A stretch of 64,000 nucleotides of DNA from Pseudomonas sp. ATCC PTA-122608 (lineage in GTDB: Bacteria; Pseudomonadota; Gammaproteobacteria; Pseudomonadales; Pseudomonadaceae), in contig NZ_LPNO01000007.1 in the NCBI RefSeq assembly GCF_001952855.1, positions 78,836 through 142,835 of the forward strand. Direction: 5' to 3'. Under the pieces are notes generated by a model. That model ran no database searches, was not told the origin of the DNA, and saw nothing but the letters and a program-made list of their open reading frames with translations. Positions 35,342 to 47,752 of this stretch are shown in pieces. A program made the translations under genes and the position numbers. The number at the start of each line of letters is the position of its first letter. The stretch's first letter is position 1.

Positions 35342-35900
35342 AACCCTCCCTATTTTGCTCGGCCTGGGCGCAGCACTGGGAAGCGTGAGCGCCTGGGCTC
35401 TGCCGAACGATAGCCAGCAACCGATCCACATTCAGGCTGACGATGCGCAGCTGGATGACAAGCAAGGTATCGCGACCTACACCGGCAGCGTGATCATCAC
35501 CCAAGGCTCGATGAAAGTGACGGGTAATACCGTGACACTGACTCGCACCCCGGCAGGCGATATCGACGTGGTCACTTCGGTCGGCAACCTGGCGTACTTC
35601 GAACAACTGCAGAAAGTCGGCGACCCTACTCCGGTCAAAGGCTACGGCAAGACGATCCAGTACCACGCCCAGCAAAACCGTATCGTGCTGATCGACCAGG
35701 CCCGCGTCATCAATGACGGCAACACCACCGACGGCGAAAAAATCGTCTACGACACGGTGAAGCAGATTGCCCAGGCCGGTCGTGCCACCGGTTCGAAAAT
35801 CAGCACGCCGAAGCCGCGTATCGACATGGTTATCCAGCCGAAGCAGAAACCGGGCGCAGCCCAGCCGGCGCCGAAACCTGACGCGAAGAAGGCGAATTAA
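35328..35900 (+). CDS. lptA: LPS transport periplasmic protein LptA
   Basis: 190 residues. Signal peptide (cleavage near SAWA), then an OstA-type domain ([21 protein letters not shown]) that forms the LPS bridge across the periplasm. The C-terminus is Lys/Pro/Ala-rich ([17 protein letters not shown]). GAGGA precedes the ATG. Stop overlaps the lptB start as TAATG. Confidence 0.94.
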   Translation: MRLVKTLPILLGLGAALGSVSAWALPNDSQQPIHIQADDAQLDDKQGIATYTGSVIITQGSMKVTGNTVTLTRTPAGDIDVVTSVGNLAYFEQLQKVGDPTPVKGYGKTIQYHAQQNRIVLIDQARVINDGNTTDGEKIVYDTVKQIAQAGRATGSKISTPKPRIDMVIQPKQKPGAAQPAPKPDAKKAN

Positions 35901-36625
35901 TGGCAACCCTGAAAGCCCAGCATCTGGCCAAGGCCTATAAAAGCCGTCAGGTCGTGCGCGATGTCAGCCTGTCGATCGACAGCGGGCAGATCGTCGGCTT
36001 GCTCGGCCCCAACGGTGCCGGCAAGACCACCTGCTTCTACATGATCGTCGGCCTGGTACAGGCCGATCAAGGCCGCGTCCTGATCGACGACCTGGACGTA
36101 AGCCACCAGCCTATGCACGGTCGTGCACAGGCGGGTATCGGCTATCTTCCCCAGGAAGCATCGATCTTCCGCAAGCTGTCGGTTTCCGACAACATCATGG
36201 CCATCCTCGAGACCCGCAAGGAACTCGACCGCGCCGGGCGCAAGAAAGAGCTGGAAAGCCTGCTGCAGGAATTCCACATCAACCACATTCGCGACAACCT
36301 CGGCATGAGCCTTTCCGGCGGCGAGCGTCGTCGTGTGGAAATCGCCCGCGCCCTGGCCACTGCGCCGAAGTTCATCCTGCTGGACGAACCTTTCGCCGGT
36401 GTCGACCCGATCTCGGTCGGTGACATCAAGCAGATCATCCATCACCTCAAGGCCAAGGGCATCGGTGTATTGATCACCGACCACAACGTCCGCGAGACCC
36501 TCGATATCTGCGAAACCGCGTATATCGTGAACGATGGACAGCTGATTGCCGAAGGTGACTCCGCCACTATCCTGGCCAACGAACTGGTCAAGGAAGTGTA
36601 TCTGGGTCACGAGTTCCGCCTGTAA
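35900..36625 (+). CDS. lptB: LPS export ABC transporter ATPase LptB
   Basis: 241 residues. Walker [10 protein letters not shown], signature [15 protein letters not shown], Walker [14 protein letters not shown]. It drives LPS extraction from the inner membrane with LptFG (encoded elsewhere). Last of the kdsD-lptB run; rpoN follows after 184 bases. Confidence 0.97.
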   Translation: MATLKAQHLAKAYKSRQVVRDVSLSIDSGQIVGLLGPNGAGKTTCFYMIVGLVQADQGRVLIDDLDVSHQPMHGRAQAGIGYLPQEASIFRKLSVSDNIMAILETRKELDRAGRKKELESLLQEFHINHIRDNLGMSLSGGERRRVEIARALATAPKFILLDEPFAGVDPISVGDIKQIIHHLKAKGIGVLITDHNVRETLDICETAYIVNDGQLIAEGDSATILANELVKEVYLGHEFRL

Positions 36626-36727
36626 ACACGGTGGTATCAGGCCATTCGCCATGGAGTGCGGTAGTCAATAAAAACCTCATTATTTTTATTGTTACCGCGC
36701 TCTAGGCAAAGCCCCCGATATCAGGCA

Positions 36728-36733
36728 TATAAT
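36728..36733 (+). promoter_or_regulatory. Putative -10 element of rpoN
   Basis: TATAAT 77 bases before the rpoN start in a 184-base gap that is AT-rich at 36667-36691. No clear -35 at the standard spacing. Tentative. Confidence 0.35.
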
Positions 36734-36809
36734 TTGCTTATGTTTGGCGCTCACGCGCCCTGTCGTGGATGGCGCATTGCGCCGGCGAATAAGGTGTTAA
36801 GCCCCTGCC

Positions 36810-38303
36810 ATGAAACCATCGCTAGTCCTGAGAATGGGCCAGCAGCTGACGATGACACCTCAGCTGCAACAGGCCATCCGCCTGCTCCAATTGTCGACCC
36901 TGGACCTGCAACAGGAAATCCAGGAGGCCCTGGAGTCCAATCCGATGCTCGAACGCCAGGAAGAAGGCGACGACTTCGATAATGCAGACCCGCTGGCCGA
37001 CAACATCGAGCAAAAACCCAATCCCGACGTACAGGAACCCTCCTACCAGGAAACCGCCCCCACGGTGGATAACCTTGAGGAAGGCGAATGGAACGAACGC
37101 ATTCCCAACGAGCTTCCCGTGGACACCGCCTGGGAAGACGTCTACCAGACCAGCGCCAGCAGCCTGCCGAGCAACGATGATGACGAGTGGGATTTCACCA
37201 CCCGCACGTCCGCCGGCGAGAGCCTGCAGAGCCATTTGCTCTGGCAACTGAACCTGGCCCCGATGTCCGACACCGATCGCCTGATCGCCGTGACCCTGAT
37301 CGATTGCATCAACAATCAGGGCTACCTGGACGAGACCCTTGAGGAGATCCTCGAGGCCTTCGACCCGGAACTGGACATCGAACTGGACGAAATCGAAGCC
37401 GTCCTGCACCGCATCCAGCAATTCGAGCCAGCCGGCATCGGCGCACGCACCCTCAGCGAGTGCCTGTTGCTGCAACTGCGCCAATTGCCGGCCAAGACCC
37501 CTTGGCTCGCCGAAGCGCAGCGCCTGGTTACCGACTACATCGACCTGCTGGGCAGCCGCGACTATAGCCAGCTGATGCGCCGTATGAAGCTCAAGGAAGA
37601 TGACCTGCGCCAGATCATCGAGCTGGTGCAGAGCCTCAATCCGCGCCCGGGCTCGCAGATCGAGTCCAGCGAAGCCGAATACGTCGTGCCCGACGTCATC
37701 GTGCGCAAGGACAACGAACGCTGGTTGGTGGAGCTGAACCAGGAATCGGTGCCGCGCCTGCGGGTCAACCCGCAATACGCAGGTTTTGTACGCCGCGCCG
37801 ACACCAGCGCCGACAACACCTTCATGCGCAACCAATTGCAGGAAGCCCGCTGGTTCATCAAGAGCCTGCAAAGCCGCAACGAAACCCTGATGAAAGTCGC
37901 CACCCAGATCGTCGAGCACCAGCGCGGCTTCCTGGAATACGGCGATGAGGCGATGAAGCCGCTGGTACTGCACGACATCGCCGAGGCGGTGGGCATGCAC
38001 GAATCAACGATTTCCCGGGTGACCACGCAAAAATTCATGCATACCCCACGGGGTATTTATGAACTGAAATACTTTTTCTCCAGCCACGTCAGCACCTCCG
38101 AAGGCGGCGAATGCTCGTCCACGGCGATCCGCGCGATCATCAAAAAACTGGTTGCCGCGGAAAATCAGAAAAAGCCGTTGAGTGACAGCAAGATCGCTGG
38201 TTTACTGGAGGCACAAGGCATTCAGGTCGCCCGTCGAACCGTCGCCAAGTACCGCGAGTCCCTTGGGATCGCGCCTTCCAGCGAGCGTAAACGTTTGATG
38301 TGA
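36810..38303 (+). CDS. rpoN: RNA polymerase sigma-54 factor
   Basis: 497 residues. Region I is the Gln/Leu-rich N-terminus ([21 protein letters not shown]), region II acidic, and the C-terminus carries the RpoN box [14 protein letters not shown] that contacts the -24 element. It directs transcription of nitrogen, motility and many other genes with enhancer-binding activators. Followed by the hpf-ptsN-rapZ-npr run, the conserved neighbourhood. Confidence 0.98.
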   Translation: MKPSLVLRMGQQLTMTPQLQQAIRLLQLSTLDLQQEIQEALESNPMLERQEEGDDFDNADPLADNIEQKPNPDVQEPSYQETAPTVDNLEEGEWNERIPNELPVDTAWEDVYQTSASSLPSNDDDEWDFTTRTSAGESLQSHLLWQLNLAPMSDTDRLIAVTLIDCINNQGYLDETLEEILEAFDPELDIELDEIEAVLHRIQQFEPAGIGARTLSECLLLQLRQLPAKTPWLAEAQRLVTDYIDLLGSRDYSQLMRRMKLKEDDLRQIIELVQSLNPRPGSQIESSEAEYVVPDVIVRKDNERWLVELNQESVPRLRVNPQYAGFVRRADTSADNTFMRNQLQEARWFIKSLQSRNETLMKVATQIVEHQRGFLEYGDEAMKPLVLHDIAEAVGMHESTISRVTTQKFMHTPRGIYELKYFFSSHVSTSEGGECSSTAIRAIIKKLVAAENQKKPLSDSKIAGLLEAQGIQVARRTVAKYRESLGIAPSSERKRLM

Positions 38304-38378
38304 CGGGCGGGCCATAGCGTTCCAGTGGCGGGTATTCCTACCCGTCGCTTTATGCACTGGCAACGAAGGAGAAGCTGT

Positions 38379-38684
38379 ATGCAAGTCAACATCAGTGGAC
38401 ACCATGTAGAAGTCACCCCTCCATTGCGCGAATACGTCGAGCTGAAGCTGAGGAAGCTTGAGGGCCATTTCGACAAGATCACCAACGTGCAGGTCATCAT
38501 GAAGGTCGACAAGCTTCAGCAGAAAATCGAAGCGACACTTCAGATACCTGGTGGCGAAGTGGTCGCCAATGCCGAACATGAAGACATGTATGCATCAATC
38601 GACTTGCTCACAGACAAGCTTGACCGCCAACTTAAAAAGCATAAGGAAAAGCAGCAGAGCCTTCTTCAAGGCACTGGCCGCTAA
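38379..38684 (+). CDS. hpf: Ribosome hibernation promoting factor
   Basis: 102 residues, short HPF/YfiA type (no C-terminal dimerisation domain). Starts MQVNISGHHVEVTPPLREYVELK; AAGGAG lies upstream of 38379, which decides the start. It binds the 30S decoding region in stationary phase and helps form 100S dimers. Confidence 0.94.
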   Translation: MQVNISGHHVEVTPPLREYVELKLRKLEGHFDKITNVQVIMKVDKLQQKIEATLQIPGGEVVANAEHEDMYASIDLLTDKLDRQLKKHKEKQQSLLQGTGR

Positions 38685-38696
38685 CACTCCCCACCC

Positions 38697-39161
38697 ATGA
38701 TCCGACTTGAAACCATCCTGACCCCCGGCCGTTCCCTCGTGAACGTGCCGGGCGGCAGTAAAAAGCGCGCCCTCGAACAAATTGCCAACCTGATCGGCCG
38801 CGAAGTGCCCGAAATGGATACGCAAGCTGTGTACGAGGCCCTGATTGCCCGTGAAAAGCTCGGCTCGACCGGCTTTGGCAACGGCATCGCCATTCCTCAC
38901 TGCCGCCTGCAAGGCTGTGAGTCTCCAGTCAGCGCCCTGCTGCACCTGGACGCCCCTATCGATTTCGACGCCATCGACGGCGCCCCGGTTGACCTGCTGT
39001 TTGTACTGCTGGTCCCGCAAGCCGCCACCGATGCGCACCTGGAACTGCTTCGGCAGATCGCCAGCATGCTCGACCGCAAAGAAGTACGCGACAAACTGCG
39101 CAGTGCCCCCAGCAATGAGGCGCTCTATCAGGTTGTCCTGGATGAACAAAACGGGCAGTAA
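38697..39161 (+). CDS. ptsN: PTS IIA-like nitrogen regulatory protein
   Basis: 154 residues. EIIA-Ntr domain with the phosphorylated histidine in GIAIPHCR (His68). It is the last acceptor of the nitrogen PTS (PtsP-Npr-EIIANtr) and controls potassium uptake and other proteins by binding. Two bases separate it from rapZ. Confidence 0.96.
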   Translation: MIRLETILTPGRSLVNVPGGSKKRALEQIANLIGREVPEMDTQAVYEALIAREKLGSTGFGNGIAIPHCRLQGCESPVSALLHLDAPIDFDAIDGAPVDLLFVLLVPQAATDAHLELLRQIASMLDRKEVRDKLRSAPSNEALYQVVLDEQNGQ

Positions 39162-39163
39162 TC

Positions 39164-40021
39164 ATGCGTTTGATCATCGTCAGCGGCCGTTCCGGCTCAG
39201 GTAAAAGCACGGCTCTCAATGTCCTTGAGGACAACGGCTTCTATTGCATCGACAACCTGCCCGCTGGCCTGCTGCCGGAACTGGCGGAACGCGCACTGAT
39301 TCACACTGAGCTGGCGCAACCGCTGGTCGCCGTATCGATCGACGCCCGCAACCTGCCCAGCCACCTCACCCGCTTCCCGGAGCTGCTCGAAGAAGTGCGG
39401 GCCAAGCACATTCATTGTGATGTGCTGTACCTGGACGCCGATGAAGAGACGCTGCTCAAGCGCTTCTCCGAAACCCGTCGACGCCACCCGCTGAGCAGCC
39501 CGCATCGTTCGCTGGCCGAAGCCATTGAGGACGAGACCAAGCTGCTGGGGCCGATCATTGACCTGGCCGACCTCAAGATCAACACCACCAGCCTGAACCT
39601 GTATCAACTGCGGGATGCGATCAAGCTGCGCCTGCTGAATCAGCCGGAGCCGGGCACCGCTTTCCTGGTGGAGTCGTTTGGCTTCAAGCGCGGCATGCCG
39701 GTGGATGCCGACCTGGTGTTTGATGTGCGCTGCCTGCCCAACCCGTACTGGAAGCCGGAACTGCGCGATCAGTCCGGGCTGGACCAACCGGTGGCCGATT
39801 ACCTGGCGGCGCAACCGGATGTGGAGGAAATGTTCCAGGACATCTCCAGCTACCTGCTCAAGTGGCTGCCGCGTTTTGCGGCGAGCAATCGGGCTTATGT
39901 CACCATCGCCATTGGCTGCACCGGCGGCCACCACCGTTCCGTCTACCTGACCGAACGCCTGGGCCAGGTGCTGCAACAAACCCTCAAGAACGTCCAGGTT
40001 CGCCACCGCGACCTCAGCTGA
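39164..40021 (+). CDS. rapZ: RNase adapter RapZ
   Basis: 285 residues. Walker [10 protein letters not shown] (residues 8-16) and the conserved [25 protein letters not shown] block. In enterobacteria RapZ guides RNase E to GlmZ RNA to control glucosamine-6-phosphate synthase; the partner RNA in Pseudomonas is not evident here. Confidence 0.94.
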   Translation: MRLIIVSGRSGSGKSTALNVLEDNGFYCIDNLPAGLLPELAERALIHTELAQPLVAVSIDARNLPSHLTRFPELLEEVRAKHIHCDVLYLDADEETLLKRFSETRRRHPLSSPHRSLAEAIEDETKLLGPIIDLADLKINTTSLNLYQLRDAIKLRLLNQPEPGTAFLVESFGFKRGMPVDADLVFDVRCLPNPYWKPELRDQSGLDQPVADYLAAQPDVEEMFQDISSYLLKWLPRFAASNRAYVTIAIGCTGGHHRSVYLTERLGQVLQQTLKNVQVRHRDLS

Positions 40022-40037
40022 AAGGAACACCTCCGCG

Positions 40038-40310
40038 ATGCCCGCTCTGGAAATTGAAATCATCAACAAGCTGGGCCTGCACGCCCGGGCCTCGGCCAAG
40101 TTCGTCGGCGTCGCCGGGCAATTCCCTTGCCAGATTCGCGCGGGACGCACCCCCGAATCCATGGTCGACGGCAAAAGCATCATGGCCATGATGATGCTGG
40201 CTGCGGGCAAGGGCACGAAGATTCATCTGAAGACCGAAGGCGAGCAAGAGCAGGAAGCGATGGATGCGCTGGTGAAGTTGATCAATAACTACTTCGATGA
40301 AGGCGAGTAA
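40038..40310 (+). CDS. npr: HPr-like phosphocarrier protein Npr
   Basis: 90 residues, HPr fold. LHARASAKFV contains the phosphorylated His15; there is no HPr-kinase serine context typical of Gram-positives. It relays phosphate from PtsP to PtsN. Also known as ptsO. AAGGA precedes the ATG. Confidence 0.94.
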   Translation: MPALEIEIINKLGLHARASAKFVGVAGQFPCQIRAGRTPESMVDGKSIMAMMMLAAGKGTKIHLKTEGEQEQEAMDALVKLINNYFDEGE

Positions 40311-40330
40311 ACCCGCCTTCATGTGACCGA

Positions 40331-40352
40331 GTGAAGCCGGATGCGGCTTCAC
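40331..40352. terminator. Hairpin between npr and the ZIP transporter gene
   Basis: GTGAAGCCG-GATG-CGGCTTCAC, a nine-pair perfect stem spanning the ZIP-gene stop region. No T-run; it may serve as a simple bidirectional stop signal for the convergent genes. Confidence 0.45.
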
Positions 40353-41242
40353 CCCAATGCTGTATCCATCACCATCATCAAGCAGAACCCGATACACAGC
40401 CCCAAGCTGGCGAGTTTGTCATGGCCATTGCGCCGCGACTCGGGAATGACTTCGTGAGTCACCACCAGCAGCATCGCCCCCGCCGCCAGTGCCAGCCCCA
40501 ACGGCAACAGCACCTCCGCCAGGCTTACCAGCCAGGCACACAGCACCGCAAACACCGGCTCTACCAAGCCTGACGCCGCGCCGATCAGGAACGCCTTGAC
40601 CCGCGACATCCCTGCCCCAGCCAACACCAACGCAATCACCAGACCTTCCGGCACATCCTGCAAGGCAATGCCCATGGCCAAGCTGTCAGCGTCAGGCATA
40701 CCACCGCCCGCCGAGACCCCCACCGCCATGCCTTCGGGAATGTTGTGGGCAATGATGGCGAACACAAAGAGCCAGATGCGCGGTGGTATCACCGGATGCT
40801 CCGGACTGCCCACCAGCATTTCCGGGCTGGCGCCAGAGACCTTGCGATCCACCAGATACAACCCGAATGCGCCCAGCATGATGCCGAAACTGATCAAGCC
40901 GCTGGCGGCCCAAGGCGTCAGGCCGAGGCTTTCTGCCGCCGCGATACCCGGTACGATCAGCGAAAACGCGGTCGCCGCCAGCATCACCCCGGCACCGAAA
41001 CCGAGCAGCGTGTCATTCACCGCCAATGGCATCCGGCGAATCACCAGTACCGGCACGGCGCCCAAGGCGGTGCCAAGCGCGCAAATCGCACCACCTTGCA
41101 AGGCCCGCAGGATGCGGGGTTCCAGGTCCAGCCAGGCCAGCCCTTGGGCCACCAGCAATGCAGTTCCTGCCAATAGCAGCAGCGAGCCAAACGCATAGCG
41201 AAACATTCGCACGCTGCTGATCGCCAGTGTTTCAGTGCCCAT
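40349..41242 (-). CDS. ZIP-family divalent metal transporter
   Basis: 297 residues, about eight membrane helices. Metal-site motifs HNIPEGMAVG (helix IV) and DVPEGLVIA (helix V) define the ZIP family, which brings Zn2+, Fe2+ or Mn2+ into the cytoplasm. Close to the sodA operon on the same strand, which suggests metal homeostasis, but the 31-base gap after sodA leaves open whether it is co-transcribed. The metal is not known. Confidence 0.87.
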   Translation of the reverse strand: MGTETLAISSVRMFRYAFGSLLLLAGTALLVAQGLAWLDLEPRILRALQGGAICALGTALGAVPVLVIRRMPLAVNDTLLGFGAGVMLAATAFSLIVPGIAAAESLGLTPWAASGLISFGIMLGAFGLYLVDRKVSGASPEMLVGSPEHPVIPPRIWLFVFAIIAHNIPEGMAVGVSAGGGMPDADSLAMGIALQDVPEGLVIALVLAGAGMSRVKAFLIGAASGLVEPVFAVLCAWLVSLAEVLLPLGLALAAGAMLLVVTHEVIPESRRNGHDKLASLGLCIGFCLMMVMDTALG

Positions 41243-41273
41243 AGTCGGCCTTAGATCTTGTTATAGAGGAGTT

Positions 41274-41885
41274 TCAGCCCAGCGCAGCCTGGTAGCGTCC
41301 GGCAACTTCCGGCCAGTTGATGACGCTGTAGAACGCGTTGATGTATTCCGGACGACGGTTCTGGTACAGCAGGTAATAAGCGTGCTCCCAAACATCCAGG
41401 CCGAGGATCGGCGTATTGCCGTTCATCAGCGGGCTGTCCTGGTTGCCGCTGCTTTCCACCACCAGGGTCTTTTGCGGGGTAACGCTCAACCACGCCCAGC
41501 CACTGCCGAAACGGGTCAAGGCGGCTTTGGTGAACGCCTCTTTGAAGGCGTCGAAACCACCCAACTGCTCGTCGATGGCTTTGCCCAGCGCACCGTCCGG
41601 TTTGCCGCCGCCCTTGGGCGACATAACGGCCCAGAACAACGAATGGTTGGCGTGACCGCCACCCTGGTTGATCACCGCCGCCCGGAGTTTTTCCGGCAAT
41701 TGCTGCACACTGGACACCAGTTTCTCTACAGGCCAACCGGCAAACTCGGTGCCTTCGACAGCCGCGTTGAGGTTGTTGATGTAGGTCTGGTGGTGCTTGG
41801 TGTAGTGAATCTCCATGGTTTGCGCGTCGATATGCGGTTCAAGGGCATCGTAGGCGTAAGGCAGGGCCGGCAAGGTGTAGGACAT
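41274..41885 (-). CDS. sodA: Superoxide dismutase, manganese type
   Basis: 203 residues. Metal ligands His27, His81, Asp164 and His168 (LDVWEHAYY). Mn-type residues are [11 protein letters not shown] and GNQDSP. It dismutates superoxide in the cytoplasm. The start at 41885 is two bases after the orfX stop. Last gene of the fagA-fumC-orfX-sodA operon, used when iron is scarce and FeSOD cannot be metallated. Confidence 0.96.
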   Translation of the reverse strand: MSYTLPALPYAYDALEPHIDAQTMEIHYTKHHQTYINNLNAAVEGTEFAGWPVEKLVSSVQQLPEKLRAAVINQGGGHANHSLFWAVMSPKGGGKPDGALGKAIDEQLGGFDAFKEAFTKAALTRFGSGWAWLSVTPQKTLVVESSGNQDSPLMNGNTPILGLDVWEHAYYLLYQNRRPEYINAFYSVINWPEVAGRYQAALG

Positions 41886-41886
41886 A

Positions 41887-42330
41887 TCAATGAGCTCCAT
41901 AAAAAGGGCTGTTGCGGGTCGACGCATCCGATGGCGCCACGTTGCTGCCCAGCAGGCGGTGGGTACGTGGGTACTCACCGTGATCGCTGATGAAATTCAG
42001 CAGTTCGACGTAGGTCTTGCTGCTCTGGCGCAATGCCGCTTCCCGCAATAGCGGGTTCAGGCGGGTGTCCTGCATGGTCTGCAACAGGCGCTGGTGAATG
42101 GCGCAGAGGTATTCCGCGCTTTCTTCCGGCTGGTTCAGGCGCAGGTGCAGGTCGGCCAGGTTGTGATGGGAAATGACGCAAGCCGCCACCGCTTCGTCGG
42201 CGTCCGCCCAGCGCTCAAACAACACTTGAGCCAGGGCCAGGGCTTGCAGATAGGCCTCGCGGGCATCTACCAGCTCACCCGCCATAAAGCAGCGATTGGC
42301 CCGTTCGATCGTGCGTTTCCAGTGCTCCAT
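41887..42330 (-). CDS. OrfX-like hypothetical protein of the fumC-sodA operon
   Basis: 147 residues, helical with TPR-like repeats ([19 protein letters not shown]...). It corresponds by position and length to orfX between fumC and sodA in P. aeruginosa (PA4469 family). Function unknown. GAGG lies before the ATG; sodA follows at once. Confidence 0.85.
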   Translation of the reverse strand: MEHWKRTIERANRCFMAGELVDAREAYLQALALAQVLFERWADADEAVAACVISHHNLADLHLRLNQPEESAEYLCAIHQRLLQTMQDTRLNPLLREAALRQSSKTYVELLNFISDHGEYPRTHRLLGSNVAPSDASTRNSPFYGAH

Positions 42331-42357
42331 GGTGAGCCTCCAAAGCAGGGTCGGTGA

Positions 42358-43726
<1,369 letters not shown>

Positions 43727-43734
<8 letters not shown>

Positions 43735-44122
43735 CGGAAGATCCTTGCACCAGGTCAGAAACAGAAATGGACGGCAGCAATTCGCAGGTCGCCAATTGCC
43801 AGGCAAAGGTCTGCCAGCGCTTGAGGCGGCAGGCACAGTGGGACAGTTTTTCCAGGTCACGCAACGGGCGCCAGGCCTGGTCCAGGCACATGGACCGCCA
43901 GTGCCAGGGCAAGGCGATGTCGGAGGCGGTGTCGAGCAGCAAGCGGAATGAGGTTTCGCCGATAGTCCACGGGTGGGTCGCGGTGCAACAGGCGAGGTAC
44001 CGGCCTTCGGCCAGGTAATGTTCGATCAGGCGGGGCTCGTCGGGATCAAGGCCGCAGCGAATCTGACGACTCATCCAACGCCAGCTTTCCAGGTAGGGAT
44101 CCTCATGCAGGACGGAACTCAT
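43727..44122 (-). CDS. fagA: FagA-like protein (Fur-associated gene)
   Basis: 131 residues with several Trp and Cys residues, no recognised domain. It occupies the first position of the fumC-orfX-sodA operon, the place of fagA in P. aeruginosa. Its function is not known. The start at 44122 is preferred over a codon three residues earlier. Putative Fur boxes lie just upstream. Confidence 0.82.
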
Positions 44123-44137
44123 GATCCACACTCACTC

Positions 44138-44174
44138 GGTAATGATATTTATTATTAAATGATATTGAGAATCA
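44138..44174 (-). promoter_or_regulatory. fur box: Putative overlapping Fur boxes upstream of fagA
   Basis: The AT-rich stretch contains repeated AATGATAT and TGAGAATC motifs related to the 19-bp Fur consensus (GATAATGATAATCATTATC), 16-52 bases before the fagA start. Iron repression by Fur is known for the P. aeruginosa operon. The match is partial. Confidence 0.65.
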
Positions 44175-44213
44175 AAACAAGAGCCTGAGCAAATCCCTCG
44201 GAATTCCAGGCAC

Positions 44214-44253
44214 AAAAAAAGGCGCGCCATCCAATGGATGGCGCGCCTTTTTT
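44214..44253 (-). terminator. Strong terminator after pmbA
   Basis: GGCGCGCCATCC-AAT-GGATGGCGCGCC with A- and T-runs on both sides; stem of 12 pairs. It stops the pmbA transcript before the fagA promoter and could work in both directions. Confidence 0.93.
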
Positions 44254-44271
44254 ACAGCGTCTTTCGGCGGG

Positions 44272-45618
44272 TTAGCTGCCGGCGACGGTCATCTTCTCGA
44301 TCAACACCGAGCCGGTGCGGATGTTGCTACGCAGTTCCAGGTCATTACCCACTGCGACAATCTGCTTGAACATGTCGCGCATATTGCCGGCGATGGTCAC
44401 TTCCTGCACGGCGAACTGAATCTCGCCGTTTTCTACCCAGAAACCCGCCGCGCCACGAGAGTAGTCGCCCGTAACCATGTTCAAGCCATGGCCCATCAAC
44501 TCGGTGACCAGCAAGCCACGCCCCATGCGCCGCAGCAGCGCCGCCTGGTCTTCATCGCCATGGGTGATGAACAGGTTGTGCACGCCGCCGGAGTTGGCGG
44601 TGCTTGGCAGGCCGAGCTTGCGACCGGCGTAAGTACCCAGCACGTAGGACACCAACTCACCGTTCTCGACGAACGGCTTGGCATAGGTCGCCAGGCCATC
44701 ACCGTCAAACGACGAGCTGCCCATGGCGCGCATCAGGTGCGGGCGCTCATCGATGGTCAGCCATTCCGGGAACAGCTTCTGGCCAATCGCACCCTCGAGG
44801 AACGACGACTTGCGGTACAGGTTGCCGCCGGAAATCGCCCCCAGGAAACTGCCGAACAAACCGCCGGCCAGTTCCGCCGAGAACAACACCGGCACTTCAC
44901 AGGTCGGTACCGGGCGTGCGCCGAGGCGGCTGGCAGCACGTTGCGCGGCACGCTGGCCGATACTCACCGGGTCCGCCAGCAAATCGCCCTGGCGGTTCAC
45001 GTCGTACCAGTAATCACGCTGCATCTGGCCATTGGCTTCGGCAATCATCACGCAGCTCAGGCTGTGACGCGTCGAGGCATAACCGCCGATGAAGCCGTGG
45101 CTGTTGCCATACACGCGGCAACCCTGATGGGTGCTCAAGGTGGTGCCATCGGCATTTTTGATCCGGCTGTCGGCATCAAATGCCGCCGCTTCACAGGTCA
45201 GTGCCTGCTCAATCGCCTGCTCCGGGGTGATGTCCCAGGCATGAAACAGGTCAAAATCCTTCAAGTCCCGAGCCATCAGCGCTGCATCTGCCAGGCCCGA
45301 GCTTTCATCTTCAGACGTGTGCTTGGCAATCGCCAGTGCTGCAGCGACGGTTTCGCGAATCGCTTCCGGGCCACTGGCGGAGGTGCTGGCCGAGCCTTTG
45401 CGCTGGCCCACGTACAAGGTGATGCCAAACCCCTGGTCGCGGTTGAACTCAACAGTTTCCACTTCCCGCTGGCGTACCGATGTCGACAACCCCTGCTCCA
45501 GGGACACCGCCACTTCACAGGCACTGGCCCCCTGGCGCTTGGCCTCGGCAATGATCTGCTCGACTTGTTCCTGCAGTGCCGGTAACGCTTGCGGACCGAC
45601 GCTTTGGGTTGCACTCAT
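44272..45618 (-). CDS. pmbA: Metalloprotease PmbA (TldE)
   Basis: 448 residues. TldD/PmbA family; like other PmbA proteins it lacks the HExxxH zinc motif found in TldD and forms the non-catalytic half of the TldD-TldE protease that matures modified peptides. The ATG at 45618 has GGAG six bases upstream. Separated from tldD by darP on the other strand. Confidence 0.93.
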   Translation of the reverse strand: MSATQSVGPQALPALQEQVEQIIAEAKRQGASACEVAVSLEQGLSTSVRQREVETVEFNRDQGFGITLYVGQRKGSASTSASGPEAIRETVAAALAIAKHTSEDESSGLADAALMARDLKDFDLFHAWDITPEQAIEQALTCEAAAFDADSRIKNADGTTLSTHQGCRVYGNSHGFIGGYASTRHSLSCVMIAEANGQMQRDYWYDVNRQGDLLADPVSIGQRAAQRAASRLGARPVPTCEVPVLFSAELAGGLFGSFLGAISGGNLYRKSSFLEGAIGQKLFPEWLTIDERPHLMRAMGSSSFDGDGLATYAKPFVENGELVSYVLGTYAGRKLGLPSTANSGGVHNLFITHGDEDQAALLRRMGRGLLVTELMGHGLNMVTGDYSRGAAGFWVENGEIQFAVQEVTIAGNMRDMFKQIVAVGNDLELRSNIRTGSVLIEKMTVAGS

Positions 45619-45726
45619 GGTTTTCTCCACTCAAATTCTGCTTTCGGTTAAGGCCTTCTAGCGACCGGGCCGGACAAGCGGCCCCCGACTGGTTATCATG
45701 GCGGCGTTTCTTTGCGGACTGCCACC

Positions 45727-46248
45727 ATGGTTGATTCTTACGACGACTCCCTCGATGGGGAGAAAAGCAAATCTCAGGTCAAACGCGAGCTGCATGCTCT
45801 GGTTGACCTTGGCGAGCGCCTTACAACACTCAAGCCTGACTTGTGTGCAAAACTGCCATTGACCGACGCCCTGCGCCGGGCTCTGAACGATGCGCCCAAG
45901 CACACCGCGAATATCGCGCGTAAACGGCACCTCATGTTTATCGGCAAACTGATGCGCGACCAGGACACTGACGCCATTCTGACTTTGCTCGATCAACTCG
46001 ATGCCTCCACTCGCCAGTACAACGAGCGTTTCCATAACCTGGAACGCTGGCGTGATCGCTTAATCGCCGGCGATGACGCGGTACTGGAGAAGTTCGTCAT
46101 CGAGTACCCGGATGCCGATCGCCAACAATTGCGCTCCCTGATCCGTCAGGCCCAGCACGAACTGGCGCAAAGCAAGCCACCGGCCTCCAGCCGAAAAATC
46201 TTCAAATACATCCGTGAGCTGGACGATAGTCAACGCGGCCTGCGCTGA
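45727..46248 (+). CDS. darP: Ribosome biogenesis factor DarP (YjgA)
   Basis: 173 residues, helical and charged, with the YjgA-family features [19 protein letters not shown] and [12 protein letters not shown]. It associates with late 50S precursors. Its place next to pmbA is conserved in gamma-proteobacteria. A TTG five codons upstream is a less likely start. Confidence 0.9.
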   Translation: MVDSYDDSLDGEKSKSQVKRELHALVDLGERLTTLKPDLCAKLPLTDALRRALNDAPKHTANIARKRHLMFIGKLMRDQDTDAILTLLDQLDASTRQYNERFHNLERWRDRLIAGDDAVLEKFVIEYPDADRQQLRSLIRQAQHELAQSKPPASSRKIFKYIRELDDSQRGLR

Positions 46249-46293
46249 CCCTCTTCCCCGGGTGGCGACCTTCGCCACCCGAAGCTCCCGTTC

Positions 46294-47736
46294 TTACGAC
46301 CCCGTGCCACCCACGGTGATCGCATCAATTTTCAAGGTTGGCTGGCCGACACCCACCGGCACCGACTGGCCATCTTTCCCGCACGTCCCCACACCGCTGT
46401 CCAGCGACAGGTCGTTACCGACCATCGACACCTTGCTCATGGCTTCAGGGCCGTTGCCAATCAACGTTGCCCCTTTGACCGGCGCAGTAATCTTGCCGTC
46501 TTCGATCAAGTACGCCTCGCTGGTGGAAAACACGAACTTGCCGCTGGTGATGTCCACCTGCCCACCACCGAGGTTGGCGCAGTAGATACCGCGTTTCACC
46601 GAGGCGATGATTTCGGCCGGGTCGCTTTCGCCACCGAGCATGTACGTATTGGTCATGCGCGGCATCGGCAAGTGCGCGTAGGACTCGCGACGACCGTTAC
46701 CGGTGCGGGCCACGCCCATCAGGCGGGCGTTGAGCTTGTCTTGCATGTAGCCCTTGAGCACACCGTTTTCGATCAGTGTGGTGCACTCGGTCGGGGTGCC
46801 TTCGTCATCGACGCTCAGCGAACCACGACGCCCGGCCAGGGTGCCGTCATCGACGATGGTGCAGAGCTTGGACGCAACCATCTCGCCCATGCGCCCGCTG
46901 TAGGCGGAACTGCCCTTGCGGTTGAAGTCACCTTCCAGGCCGTGGCCCACGGCTTCATGCAGCAGCACGCCGGACCAGCCGGACCCCAGCACCACCGGCA
47001 ACGTACCGGCCGGCGCGGGGATCGCTTCCAGGTTAACCAGCGCCTGGCGCAGCGCTTCACGGGCATAACCTATGGCGCGGTCTTCGGTGAGGAAATAACG
47101 GTAGTCGGTACGCCCGCCGCCGCCATGGCCACCGCGCTCGCGGCGGCCGTTCTGTTCAACGATCACGCTGACATTGAAACGCACCAGCGGCCGCACATCC
47201 GCCGCCAGGCCGCCATCGGTGGAGGCCACGAGAATGCGTTCCCACACGCCGGCCATGCTTACGGTGACTTGCTGGATACGCGGGTCCAGGGCGCGGGTCG
47301 CGGCGTCTACACGCTTGAGCAGCTCGACCTTTTCGGCGCGGCTGATCACTTCCAGAGGGTTATCCGGCGCATACAACTGGGCCACGTCCTGGGTGCTGAA
47401 CGCCTGCACCGTACCGTTTTGGCCGGCGCGGGAGATCGAACGCGCCGCGCGAGCCGCCAGGCCCAGGGCTTCAAGGGTGATGGCGTTGCTGTAGGCAAAA
47501 CCGGTTTTTTCACCGGACTGCGCACGCACGCCCACACCTTGGTCGAGGTTGAAACTGCCTTCCTTGACGATCCCGTCTTCCAGGGCCCAGGACTCGGAAA
47601 TCTGCCCCTGAAAATACAGGTCGGCAGCGTCGATGCCTGGCCCGGCCAGATCACCGAGGACCGTTTGCAAGCTTTCGATGGTCACGCCACCGGGCGCCAG
47701 GAGGTGTTCACTGACTGAGGACAACAACTCGCTCAT
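46294..47736 (-). CDS. tldD: Metalloprotease TldD
   Basis: 480 residues. Zinc motif HEAVGH with the downstream metal-ligand region is present, so this is the catalytic half of TldD-TldE. It starts at [13 protein letters not shown], as in the family; an open frame continues upstream but has no homology. The nitrilase gene ends 16 bases before it, so it is probably in the mre-rng-yhdP-nitrilase run. Confidence 0.96.
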   Translation of the reverse strand: MSELLSSVSEHLLAPGGVTIESLQTVLGDLAGPGIDAADLYFQGQISESWALEDGIVKEGSFNLDQGVGVRAQSGEKTGFAYSNAITLEALGLAARAARSISRAGQNGTVQAFSTQDVAQLYAPDNPLEVISRAEKVELLKRVDAATRALDPRIQQVTVSMAGVWERILVASTDGGLAADVRPLVRFNVSVIVEQNGRRERGGHGGGGRTDYRYFLTEDRAIGYAREALRQALVNLEAIPAPAGTLPVVLGSGWSGVLLHEAVGHGLEGDFNRKGSSAYSGRMGEMVASKLCTIVDDGTLAGRRGSLSVDDEGTPTECTTLIENGVLKGYMQDKLNARLMGVARTGNGRRESYAHLPMPRMTNTYMLGGESDPAEIIASVKRGIYCANLGGGQVDITSGKFVFSTSEAYLIEDGKITAPVKGATLIGNGPEAMSKVSMVGNDLSLDSGVGTCGKDGQSVPVGVGQPTLKIDAITVGGTGS

Positions 47737-47752
47737 AGGTTTGGCCTTAAAT

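Noticed and set aside
36689..36982. 97-codon plus-strand frame overlapping the rpoN start
   Set aside because: Out of frame with rpoN and over its promoter region; no motif.
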